This document shows positions 7,701 through 14,819 of a stretch of DNA of 16,014 bases, piece after piece. Numbering within the stretch: position 1 is the first letter of the stretch; every line of letters starts with the position of its first letter. A model generated the notes under the pieces. It worked only from the letters and a program-made list of their open reading frames with translations, did not search any database and had not been told where the DNA came from. The position numbers were made by a program, and so were the translations under genes. Location of the stretch: the NCBI GenBank assembly GCA_030595925.1, contig JAUVLC010000055.1, forward strand, positions 1 to 16,014. Direction: 5' to 3'. The stretch is from Clostridia bacterium. GTDB lineage: Bacteria > CBDUZB01 > JAGLHV01.

Positions 7701-8695
7701 GTAACATCTTTCCATTATTAATTGCAGAAGTTGCTAATTGTCACGGGGGAGATGTTAATTATATGAATGATATTGTTGAAAAAGTTTGTAAGACTTCCGT
7801 TGATGCTGTTAAATTTCAATTGATTATTGCCGATGAATTTTTTTTGCCGAAACATTCACAATACAAATTATTTAAGTCTCTTGAGTTTAAATATAAGTTT
7901 TGGGAAAAAATAGTTAAAAAAGTAAAACTTGCAAAAAAAACATTGATTTTTGATGTTTTTGGGGAGGATTCTTTAAAAACGGCACTTCGGCTTAATACGG
8001 ATATGTTTAAAATTCATGCTACGGATTTTGATAATTTAAAATTTATTGAAAGAGTTTTTTCATTTGGTAAGCCTGTTTATTTATCAACGGGCGGAGCAAG
8101 TATTAAAAACATTGATTCGGTTATGAACCTTTCTAAAAAGAAAAAAGTGTGTTTATTGGTAGGATTTCAATCTTTTCCGACTCCGGTTGAAGAGGCACAT
8201 TTAAATAGAATAGAGTTTTTGAGTAAAAAATATAAAGTTTCTGTCGGATATGCGGATCATTGTGCGGCCGAGAGCGAATTTTCTATGATTTTACCTTGTC
8301 TTGCGGTAGCTAAAGGGGCTGTATCTATCGAAAAACATATTTGTTTGAAAAATAGAAAAACAATATATGATTGGCAGGCTTCTTTATCCCTGAAACAGAT
8401 TGATAAACTGCATAGCCAATTGTTGCTGGTTAAAGAAAGTTTGGGAAAAAACGGATATACAATTTCTTCTTTGGAAAAACAGTATAATAAAAAGGTAAGA
8501 AGAATAGCTGTAAGTCTAAAGGATTTATTTTCCGGTACTGAAGTTAATTATACAAATGTAACTTTTTTAAGGGGAGAAAACGATTATAGTTTGAAACAGA
8601 TAATTACTCCAGCTGAATTTTCGCACTTTTTGGGCCGGAAATTAAATTGCAAAGTGAATAAACATTCCATTTTAAAAAAGAAGATGTTTAAATGA
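7697..8695 (+). CDS. NeuB/SpsE-family sialic-acid-synthase-like enzyme (divergent)
   Basis: A 332-residue synthase of the family that condenses PEP with an N-acetylhexosamine. It shows the N-terminal IAEVANCHGGD block (family I-G-x-N-H-N-G), VDAVKFQ, KIHATDFDN, PVYLSTGGAS, and the metal histidines in GYADH (H188) and SIEKH (H214). A C-terminal SAF/antifreeze-like domain starts near RRIAVSL and carries FLRGEND. The two histidines are 26 residues apart, against 21 in the second synthase of this locus, because of a short insertion (CAAESEF region). The classical N-H-N-G is changed to N-C-H-G-G. This places it nearer SpsE-like than true NeuB/LegI/PseI enzymes, with an uncertain substrate. It overlaps both neighbours by 4 bp (ATGA), and GAGGTG at 7683-7688 precedes its ATG. 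Confidence 0.85.
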   Translation: MSNIFPLLIAEVANCHGGDVNYMNDIVEKVCKTSVDAVKFQLIIADEFFLPKHSQYKLFKSLEFKYKFWEKIVKKVKLAKKTLIFDVFGEDSLKTALRLNTDMFKIHATDFDNLKFIERVFSFGKPVYLSTGGASIKNIDSVMNLSKKKKVCLLVGFQSFPTPVEEAHLNRIEFLSKKYKVSVGYADHCAAESEFSMILPCLAVAKGAVSIEKHICLKNRKTIYDWQASLSLKQIDKLHSQLLLVKESLGKNGYTISSLEKQYNKKVRRIAVSLKDLFSGTEVNYTNVTFLRGENDYSLKQIITPAEFSHFLGRKLNCKVNKHSILKKKMFK

Positions 8696-9432
8696 AAAAG
8701 ATAATTGGATTGGTTGCCGTCAGAACAGAATCGACTAGATTAAAGAATAAAGCATTTAGTAGGATTTTGGGTAAACCGATAATTGAAATATTAATTGATC
8801 GTTTAAAGGAGACTCCATATTTAGACGACTTTATTATTTGTACAACAGAACTTGAATCGGATAATGACCTAGAGCAATTTTGTAAAATAAAAAATGTAAA
8901 ATGTTTTCGCGGAGAAAGTAAAAATGTTTTAAAACGATTTGTTGATGCTTCAAGATTAAATCCTTCTAACTATATCGTAAGAATTACAGGGGATAATCCA
9001 TTAACTGATTTTGAAAGTATGCATGAGTGTTTTTTATATATGGAAAGTAAAGGTTTTGATTATTCCCGGCCTATTGGTGTGCCGTATGGCACTGCCGCTG
9101 AGGTGATAAGAACTAAATCACTGTATGAACTATTAGAAAGGTCTCTTACTTCTGATATGAGTGAATATATGACTTATTTTTTTGAATTGGCTCCGTTTAT
9201 TAAATCAGCTTTATATGAAGTAGAGAAAGATATTTATCTGCCTGAATTGAGGTTAACTATAGATTATGAAGATGATTTGTTATTTGTTAAAAAGTTGATA
9301 GAAAACTTTGATGGAAGAGTTCCTCCTTTAAAAAAGATAGTAGAGTATAGTTGTTCGTTGTACAACTATCCAAAAGACTATTTTGATAAAAAAAAAGAAG
9401 ACGGAATAAAAAAAATGATAAAATTTAATTGA
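8692..9432 (+). CDS. SpsF-family cytidylyltransferase-like nucleotidyltransferase
   Basis: A 246-residue GT-A-like nucleotidyltransferase. The start is VAVRTESTRLKNKAF, corresponding to V-x-x-R-x-x-S-T-R-L-P-G-K in SpsF/CMP-Kdo synthetase relatives, though the P-G before the lysine is replaced by K-N. ILGKPIIEILIDRLK follows, then FIICTTELESDNDLE, RGESKNVLKRF, and YIVRITGDNPLTD with the metal-binding aspartate. A late LTIDYEDDL block is typical of the family. SpsF proteins pair with SpsE synthases in spore-coat and surface-glycan loci, and the ATGA overlap with the SpsE-like gene upstream repeats that pairing here. It probably activates the acid made by that synthase. It is the second cytidylyltransferase-like gene of the locus (the first is at 3213). 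It ends the tightly coupled block, with 104 nt before the next start. Confidence 0.83.
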   Translation: MKKIIGLVAVRTESTRLKNKAFSRILGKPIIEILIDRLKETPYLDDFIICTTELESDNDLEQFCKIKNVKCFRGESKNVLKRFVDASRLNPSNYIVRITGDNPLTDFESMHECFLYMESKGFDYSRPIGVPYGTAAEVIRTKSLYELLERSLTSDMSEYMTYFFELAPFIKSALYEVEKDIYLPELRLTIDYEDDLLFVKKLIENFDGRVPPLKKIVEYSCSLYNYPKDYFDKKKEDGIKKMIKFN

Positions 9433-9536
9433 TAGAATTTTTGATAAAATGTGGTTTTTATAGATGGAGTAAGTACGGAATATTTGCTGTAACGAAAGAT
9501 TAAAGGTGGTTATTTATAAAATGGAGGTAGGTGAAA

Positions 9537-10604
9537 ATGGCTCTTCAAGTTTCAGATGATTTACAACTATTAGAACTCATGTTAAAAAACACTAAGGATG
9601 CTCCGAATGTTTATAAACCCACATATTATTGGGATGTTCACGAGAAGAAATTTGTTCCTGAGTTGAAGAAATTGGGGCTTCATAATTTTAGAAGAAGGAA
9701 AAATTCAATTCTTTCCAGTTTTGGAGCGACTGATTTAGCTCCTTCGTTTTATATTTCTTTGATTTCCAGATGGCGAATATTCAAGAGCGATTTCATGAGA
9801 AAGCTGCTAAATAGAATTATAAGAATTTCTTTTTATTTAGTTAACATCGATATAAAAGATATGGAACGTATGTCTTTCGAATTTGTACGTATGCAAGGTG
9901 AAAAAGTCGGTGCTAAATCAATTGATAAGTTTGAAGCATCTTTGTTTGGTAATCCTGAGGATATTATTAAAATTGGCAAAAAAACTTATACGATGTATAT
10001 ATTGTATTATTACTTGCGATATGTATATTGTTGTAATTATATAAACTTTGATAATGTTAAAGTGATAGTCGAATTGGGTTGTGGTTCCGGAAAACAAGTT
10101 GAGGTAATTAAGAAATTACATCCGGATATTTGCTTTTTATTATTTGATATACCTCCTCAATTATATGTTGCTGAACAATATCTGAAGTCAGTTTTTCCCG
10201 ATTCTGTTGTATCTTATAGGGATACGACAAGTATTAATTTAATTCCCGAGGAAAGAAAGGGTAAAATCTTTATTTTTGGAAATTGGAAATTTCCTATTTT
10301 AGAAAGGGAAAAAGTTGATTTATTTTGGAATGCTGCAAGCTTGCAGGAGATGGAACCGGATGTAGTTTCAAATTATCTTGGATATGTGAATAAGATTGCA
10401 GATAATGTTTTCTTGCAGGAAAAAATGGTTGATGGGGTGCAAATTGCGATGGAAAAAGGGGATATTGGGGTGTTGAAAAAGACAAAATTGGAAGACTATA
10501 AAAAAAATCTTACAAATTTCCAAATACTTGATTTATCTCCCTGTATGTATCCCATGGGAAAGCAACTTGAGGGATATAGTGATACTTTTTGGAAACGAGT
10601 TTAA
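9537..10604 (+). CDS. Putative sugar O-methyltransferase (NanM-like family)
   Basis: A 355-residue protein when counted from ATG 9537. The N-terminal 170 residues are a helical, lysine-rich region with DAPNVYKPTYYW and a YYLRYVY stretch, a layout I associate with the putative sugar O-methyltransferase family. Next comes the SAM site VIVELGCGSGKQVE (about 176-189), LLFDIPPQLYVAEQYL (acidic strand 2 with D-I-P-P), FWNAASLQEMEPDVVSNYL and VFLQEKM. An in-frame GTG at 9531 is also possible, but GGAGG at 9523-9527 lies 9 nt from the ATG and only 3 nt from the GTG, so I prefer the ATG. It presumably caps or decorates a glycan residue (inference). The gene is followed by a miniature insertion element rather than directly by the next gene. 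Confidence 0.75.
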   Translation: MALQVSDDLQLLELMLKNTKDAPNVYKPTYYWDVHEKKFVPELKKLGLHNFRRRKNSILSSFGATDLAPSFYISLISRWRIFKSDFMRKLLNRIIRISFYLVNIDIKDMERMSFEFVRMQGEKVGAKSIDKFEASLFGNPEDIIKIGKKTYTMYILYYYLRYVYCCNYINFDNVKVIVELGCGSGKQVEVIKKLHPDICFLLFDIPPQLYVAEQYLKSVFPDSVVSYRDTTSINLIPEERKGKIFIFGNWKFPILEREKVDLFWNAASLQEMEPDVVSNYLGYVNKIADNVFLQEKMVDGVQIAMEKGDIGVLKKTKLEDYKKNLTNFQILDLSPCMYPMGKQLEGYSDTFWKRV

Positions 10605-10605
10605 T

Positions 10606-10786
10606 TTGATTTAATAGTGCCTGTCACAAAACTATTTTTCCGTCGAAAATTTTAGGGGGTAAAATATTTTTGCCCTCCTGTTATGTCCGACGATACTTTA
10701 TTTCACCCTCTCCTTTAATCCTCTCCCCTCGAGGGAGAGGATTAAAGGAGAGGGGGGACATTTTGTGACAGCTTATTGATTTAATA
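10606..10786. mobile_element. Miniature non-coding insertion (MITE-like) with terminal inverted repeats and 11-bp target duplication
   Basis: The 11-mer TTGATTTAATA occurs at 10606-10616 and again at 10776-10786. Between the copies lies about 159 bp that is clearly more G/C-rich than the surroundings. Just inside are 11-bp inverted repeats, CTGTCACAAAA (10621-10631) and TTTTGTGACAG (10761-10771). Inside these is a perfect 22-bp inverted repeat (10706-10727 and 10733-10754) around a 5-nt loop. No coding frame is apparent. The structure fits a non-autonomous element that duplicated 11 bp of target on insertion, a length known for some IS4-group elements. A REP/RAYT-like origin is the alternative. 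Confidence 0.65.
10706..10754. repeat. Perfect 22-bp inverted repeat (long hairpin)
   Basis: The left arm at 10706-10727 begins CCCTCTCC and ends CTCTCCC. The right arm at 10733-10754 is its exact reverse complement, and the 5-nt loop is CTCGA. In RNA this would be a very stable stem lying between the methyltransferase and the second synthase, so it may reduce read-through or protect transcript ends. GGGGACATTTTGTG rather than a T-run follows, so it is not a standard intrinsic terminator. Confidence 0.85.
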
Positions 10787-10934
10787 AGAAAGGTGTGGAA
10801 ATAATATACTAAAAAATTAAAGGTGGGATAGTTAAAGAAATGGTTTTGTTTTAAAGATTATTTTCAAAGAAATAAAATATTGATTATTAACGAATTTGCC
10901 AATGTTTTGGAAGGTAACTTATTGGGAGGTTACT

Positions 10935-11996
10935 GTGAGTGATTCAATTGATTTAGGTTGTGGAGTTTCTTTAGGAGGGAATAATCCTTGTGTTGTCATA
11001 CTTGATGCAGGGGTAAATCATAATAACGACCCGAAAAGAGCTTTAGAATTAATAAAAACGGCTAAAGAGGGAGGGGCTTCAGCAATAAAATTTCAAACTT
11101 ACACTGCCGGTGAAATTAGCACTAAAACTGCGCCTCGTTATTGGGATTCTAAACTGGATACGGATGGGGGAGTGTCACAATATGATATGTTTAACAAACT
11201 TGATAAATTACCAAAGGAAGCCTACTTTGAAATGAAAGAATATGCTAAAGAGTTAAAAATTGCTTTTTCCTCTTCACCTTTTGGCATGGAGAGTGCAAAA
11301 TTTTTAAAAAAATTAGATATAGATTTTTATAAAATCGCTTCAGCGGAAATGACAAATTATCAAATGATAGAGTTTATTGCCGATATAGGGAAACCAATGA
11401 TTTTTTCTACCGGCGCATGTAGTATTGATGAGGTTGAAAAAGCGTTAGATATTGCCTATAAAATGGGTAATACAAATGTTGCTTTGCAACATTGTATTCT
11501 AAGTTATCCTTGTAAGGATGAAGATGCAAATTTGGCTAAAATGGTTAAATTGCAACAATTGTTTCCTGATATACCCATTGGTTATTCTGACCATAGTTAT
11601 GGTGAAATCGTACCACTGGCAGCAGTGGCTTTGGGTGCTAAATCTATTGAAAAACATTATACGTTAGAACAATCTCTTCCGAATAGTCCCGACCATAAGT
11701 TTTCTTTAACCAGGGATGAACTTAAAAATTTTACGCTAAACGTAAGAAAAGTTGAATCATCCATTGGTAAATACCGCGAGGGATATTATCCCGTTGAGGG
11801 AAAAGCACATTCATTTGCAAGGAAGAGTATTGTTGCTGTATCGCTGATTAAAAAAGATACAGTGATTACTGCTTCTATGATAGATTGTAAAAGGCCCGGA
11901 ACAGGAATTTATCCGCAATATATGAATGAAATTATTGGTAAAAAGGCAAAAGTAGATATTGCTGAAGATGAAATTTTAAGATGGGATATGATTTAA
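10935..11996 (+). CDS. neuB: NeuB-family nonulosonate (sialic/legionaminic acid-type) synthase
   Basis: A 353-residue PEP-dependent synthase. It shows VILDAGVNHNND (family G-x-N-H-N-G), ASAIKFQTY, FSSSPFGMESAKFL, FYKIASAEMTN, PMIFSTGACS, GYSDH with H220 and SIEKHYTL with H241. The histidines are 21 residues apart, as in meningococcal NeuB. A C-terminal SAF domain follows FARKSIVAV and contains KRPGTGIYP, which covers the active site of the partner subunit in the family's domain-swapped dimer. Start: the frame extends upstream to TTG 10896 and ATG 10902, but these lack a ribosome binding site. GTG at 10935 has GGAGG at 10925-10929 with a 5-nt spacer and matches the family's N-terminus better. 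With LegB downstream, legionaminate-type synthesis (LegI) is the likeliest role, while neuraminate is possible. It sits one base before the next gene. Confidence 0.88.
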   Translation: MSDSIDLGCGVSLGGNNPCVVILDAGVNHNNDPKRALELIKTAKEGGASAIKFQTYTAGEISTKTAPRYWDSKLDTDGGVSQYDMFNKLDKLPKEAYFEMKEYAKELKIAFSSSPFGMESAKFLKKLDIDFYKIASAEMTNYQMIEFIADIGKPMIFSTGACSIDEVEKALDIAYKMGNTNVALQHCILSYPCKDEDANLAKMVKLQQLFPDIPIGYSDHSYGEIVPLAAVALGAKSIEKHYTLEQSLPNSPDHKFSLTRDELKNFTLNVRKVESSIGKYREGYYPVEGKAHSFARKSIVAVSLIKKDTVITASMIDCKRPGTGIYPQYMNEIIGKKAKVDIAEDEILRWDMI

Positions 11997-11997
11997 T

Positions 11998-12933
11998 ATG
12001 CCGATATTTGATAAGGAATTAGTCTTTATAGTCCCGACAAAAAACAGATTGGAAAATCTTAACAGACTTTTGTCAAGTATTCAAAAGCAAAAGGTTAGAC
12101 CGAAACAAATTATAGTTATAAATGATGCAAAGGTTTTTAATAAATCAATATTAAGTGAATTTACCGATTTAAAGATACGATATGTGATAAAGGATGGCTG
12201 TTCTCTTACTAAAGCAAGAAATATTGGTCTATCAATGGTTGATTCGTCTGTAAATTTTGTTGGGTTTTTAGATGATGATATTGTATTAGAGGATAATTCG
12301 CTTAAAGTTATGCAGGAATTTTTTGAGAAAACAACCAATACGGTTGCCGGTGCATCATTTAATATAATTGGAAGTGCTCCACAGCGCAGAAGAGTTTTTG
12401 GTTGGATAAAGAGGTTTTTTCAGCTATATAGTTGGCAGGTGGGGGAAGTACTTCCTTCCGGGTTTCAGACATCATTATTTCCTGTTGGGGAAGATACCCG
12501 GGTCGAATGGCTTCTTGGCGGGGCTACAATATGGCGAAAGGGGGTTTTTGACCAATTCAAATTTGATGAGTGGTTTACCGGATATAGTTTTGTAGAAGAT
12601 CTTGATTTCAGTTATAGAGTGGGACGAAAATATAAATTATTGGTTGTAGCGAAGGCGAGAGTTCAACACCTTACTTCTTTAGCAAATGAAATAAAAAATT
12701 ATCATTATGGAAAATATCAAATAATCAATAGATTTTATTTTGTCGGAAAACATATTCATTTATCCAAAATCTTGTTTTTTTGGGCAGCAATCGGACAGGT
12801 GTTTGAAAATTTAGCTGTTGCTATAGAACAAAAACAATGTTGTTATATTCAAAGAGCTATGGGTAATTTAGCCGGAATATTTTGTCTTATTTTTAAAAGT
12901 AGAGAAAGATTGAATGAACATATAAAAGTATAA
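11998..12933 (+). CDS. Family 2 glycosyltransferase (GT-A)
   Basis: A 311-residue inverting GT2-type enzyme. LVFIVPTKNRLENLNRLLSS opens the Rossmann-like half, followed by IIVINDA, LTKARNIGL, and FLDDDIVLEDN with the metal- and nucleotide-binding D92-D93-D94. WLLGGATIWRKGVF (171-184) forms the acceptor-side loop, and VEDLDFSYRVG (199-209) supplies the E-D catalytic base region. The last 60 residues are hydrophobic and basic (FFWAAIGQVFENLAVAI, then LAGIFCLIF), suggesting peripheral membrane attachment where lipid-linked glycans are built (inference). Its ATG lies one base after the neuB stop without a strong ribosome binding site, which implies translational coupling. The donor is unknown; UDP- or dTDP-hexoses are usual for the family. 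Confidence 0.87.
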   Translation: MPIFDKELVFIVPTKNRLENLNRLLSSIQKQKVRPKQIIVINDAKVFNKSILSEFTDLKIRYVIKDGCSLTKARNIGLSMVDSSVNFVGFLDDDIVLEDNSLKVMQEFFEKTTNTVAGASFNIIGSAPQRRRVFGWIKRFFQLYSWQVGEVLPSGFQTSLFPVGEDTRVEWLLGGATIWRKGVFDQFKFDEWFTGYSFVEDLDFSYRVGRKYKLLVVAKARVQHLTSLANEIKNYHYGKYQIINRFYFVGKHIHLSKILFFWAAIGQVFENLAVAIEQKQCCYIQRAMGNLAGIFCLIFKSRERLNEHIKV

Positions 12934-12962
12934 ATTATAAATTGTATAGATAAACTAAAAAA

Positions 12963-14768
12963 ATGGATAATAAAACAAGATTAGTGTTTTTAGATAAATT
13001 TGATTTTAGAAGAAAAGTTGTTTCCGGTAAATTTTCTAAATTTATAATGCTTGGAAATAATCTTGAGTGCGAATTGGTGAAGGAGAATTTCATAAAAAAT
13101 GGTTTTACGGAAATAAAAAAAGAGCAAATTAGTGAATCAAAACTTAATGATTTTAATTGGAAATATATAGAATTTATAGGAAACCTCAATAAATTAAATA
13201 CTGATAGAATAATCTGGCATACTTTTTCTTTTACGTCTAAGAATTATTTTTTGTCTCGACTCCCTGAAAAAATTTATAAGTATTTATTAATATTAAATAT
13301 CATTAAAAATTTCCACGGAGATTTAATTTATATTATAGAAAATGATTTCGATTTTATTAAATCGGTTCAGAATATACTTAAAGATAAAGATATCAGTTTA
13401 AGTAATTTCGTGGCACCGCAAGATATCAAAGCCGTTGTAAAAAGATATGTGCCTTTTGTGAAAGTTTTTCAATGTTTTTTTGCGGAATGTTTACATTTAA
13501 TGTATATTAAGTTTTTTTGGAAAAAAAATTTTTTTCTAAATAACGAATGCGATTGTATACTAAAAACATTTATTGACCATCAATCATTTGATTCTAAAGG
13601 AAATTTTTCTGATACATTTTTTGCTCCTTTAGCAAAACATTTTGAAAAGGAAAAGTTTTCATATTTTTTTTGGGCTCACATTTTTCCAGACTGGCATTTG
13701 AATATAAATAAAATATCACAATATAATAACATCATACCGGAAAATTATTTTTTGTCGTTCCGGGATCTATTAAAATGTCTTATTTTTTCATTTAAAAAAT
13801 ATGAAATTAAAAAGATGAGTTTTGAACATACGGATGTTACCAAATTAATAAGAACGGAAATTAAAAGAGACAGAAGAGAAGGTAAAGTGTTTTCAAATTA
13901 TTGTGCTTACTTGTGTATGGAAAAATTTGTTAAAAATGTGAATTTCCGCAAGTTAGTATATGTTTTTGAAAATCAATGCTGGGAAAAAATGATTCTTACA
14001 GCTCTAAAAAAATCAGGAAAAGATGTAAGGACGATTGGTTTTCTCCATTCAGTAATTCAGATGAAACATTTAAACTATTTTATGGGCAAAGACGAAATCA
14101 AGTATATTCCTTATCCCGATAGAATAGTGACTACAGGGAAAATAACAAAAGACTTGTTGGAAAAACACGGAAATTATTTTCCCAACAGTTTATACGAAGG
14201 ATGTGCTCTTAGGCAAAATAAATTGTTTGAGACATATAAACAGAATATTATTAAACGAGAGAAAAGGTTAAAGAAAGTCTGTTTGATTGCTTTAAAAGGT
14301 GAATTGGACGAAGATTTGAGATTGATAGATTTCATAAAGATTTTAGTAAATGATTTTAATGTTATTATCAAAGCTCATCCTCTTTCTTCTTTTGGAAAGA
14401 TTATTCGTTTGTCTCAAATAACAAAATATTCTAATGTAGAATTGTTTTCGAGAAAAAGTTTAATAAAATTATTTAATAAATCGGATTTTGTTATTTATAG
14501 TTCAAGCACTGTTTGTATAGAGGCACTTCTTTTTGGGCTCCCTGTAATCTTTGTTGATTTAGGGGAATTTTTGAATCCAGACCCGCTGTTTGATTTTAAT
14601 TTATTTAAATGGATAGTAAAATCACCGGAGAAACTTTTAAAAACAATTGGGTCTATAGAAAATATTCCGGACGATAAATATTTGCGACTTCAAAAAGAAG
14701 CTTCTTCTTACGCTCATTATTATTTTTCGTCTGTTACGGAAGAGAGATTGAAAGCATTTTATAAGTGA
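12963..14768 (+). CDS. Large GT-B-like polysaccharide glycosyltransferase (putative), second copy of the type
   Basis: A 601-residue, very lysine- and phenylalanine-rich protein encoded in notably AT-rich sequence. The N-terminal half is unrecognised. The C-terminal half has VYVFENQCWEK, a GFLHSVIQ block (H362), VIIKAHPLSS (H472-P473), and VIYSSSTVCIEALLFGLPVIFVD with S513-T516 and E520. This is the same order as in the protein at 1270 and as in GT-B capsule/CDP-glycerol/Kdo-type transferases. No membrane segments or signal peptide are apparent. The ATG has no clear ribosome binding site, and the 29-nt gap to the glycosyltransferase upstream is AT-only apart from two G/C bases. Expression may be low or coupled. 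It probably adds a nonulosonate or linker unit (inference). I am confident it is a real gene but only moderately so of its class. Confidence 0.6.
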   Translation: MDNKTRLVFLDKFDFRRKVVSGKFSKFIMLGNNLECELVKENFIKNGFTEIKKEQISESKLNDFNWKYIEFIGNLNKLNTDRIIWHTFSFTSKNYFLSRLPEKIYKYLLILNIIKNFHGDLIYIIENDFDFIKSVQNILKDKDISLSNFVAPQDIKAVVKRYVPFVKVFQCFFAECLHLMYIKFFWKKNFFLNNECDCILKTFIDHQSFDSKGNFSDTFFAPLAKHFEKEKFSYFFWAHIFPDWHLNINKISQYNNIIPENYFLSFRDLLKCLIFSFKKYEIKKMSFEHTDVTKLIRTEIKRDRREGKVFSNYCAYLCMEKFVKNVNFRKLVYVFENQCWEKMILTALKKSGKDVRTIGFLHSVIQMKHLNYFMGKDEIKYIPYPDRIVTTGKITKDLLEKHGNYFPNSLYEGCALRQNKLFETYKQNIIKREKRLKKVCLIALKGELDEDLRLIDFIKILVNDFNVIIKAHPLSSFGKIIRLSQITKYSNVELFSRKSLIKLFNKSDFVIYSSSTVCIEALLFGLPVIFVDLGEFLNPDPLFDFNLFKWIVKSPEKLLKTIGSIENIPDDKYLRLQKEASSYAHYYFSSVTEERLKAFYK

Positions 14769-14819
14769 AAAAATAAAAAAAATAGATGCTTTATTATATT
14801 TTTATATGGGAGAATAAAG

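Noticed and set aside
10706-10760. Intrinsic (rho-independent) terminator
   Set aside because: The stem is long and perfect but is followed by GGGGACATTTTGTG, not a T-run, and it sits inside an element with its own terminal repeats and target duplication.
10772-10934. A small gene or tRNA in the AT-rich gap before the second synthase
   Set aside because: Only very short frames (for example ATG GTT TTG TTT TAA) and no cloverleaf-like pairing are apparent. TATACT at 10805-10810 could be a -10 box, but no -35 lies at a proper distance.
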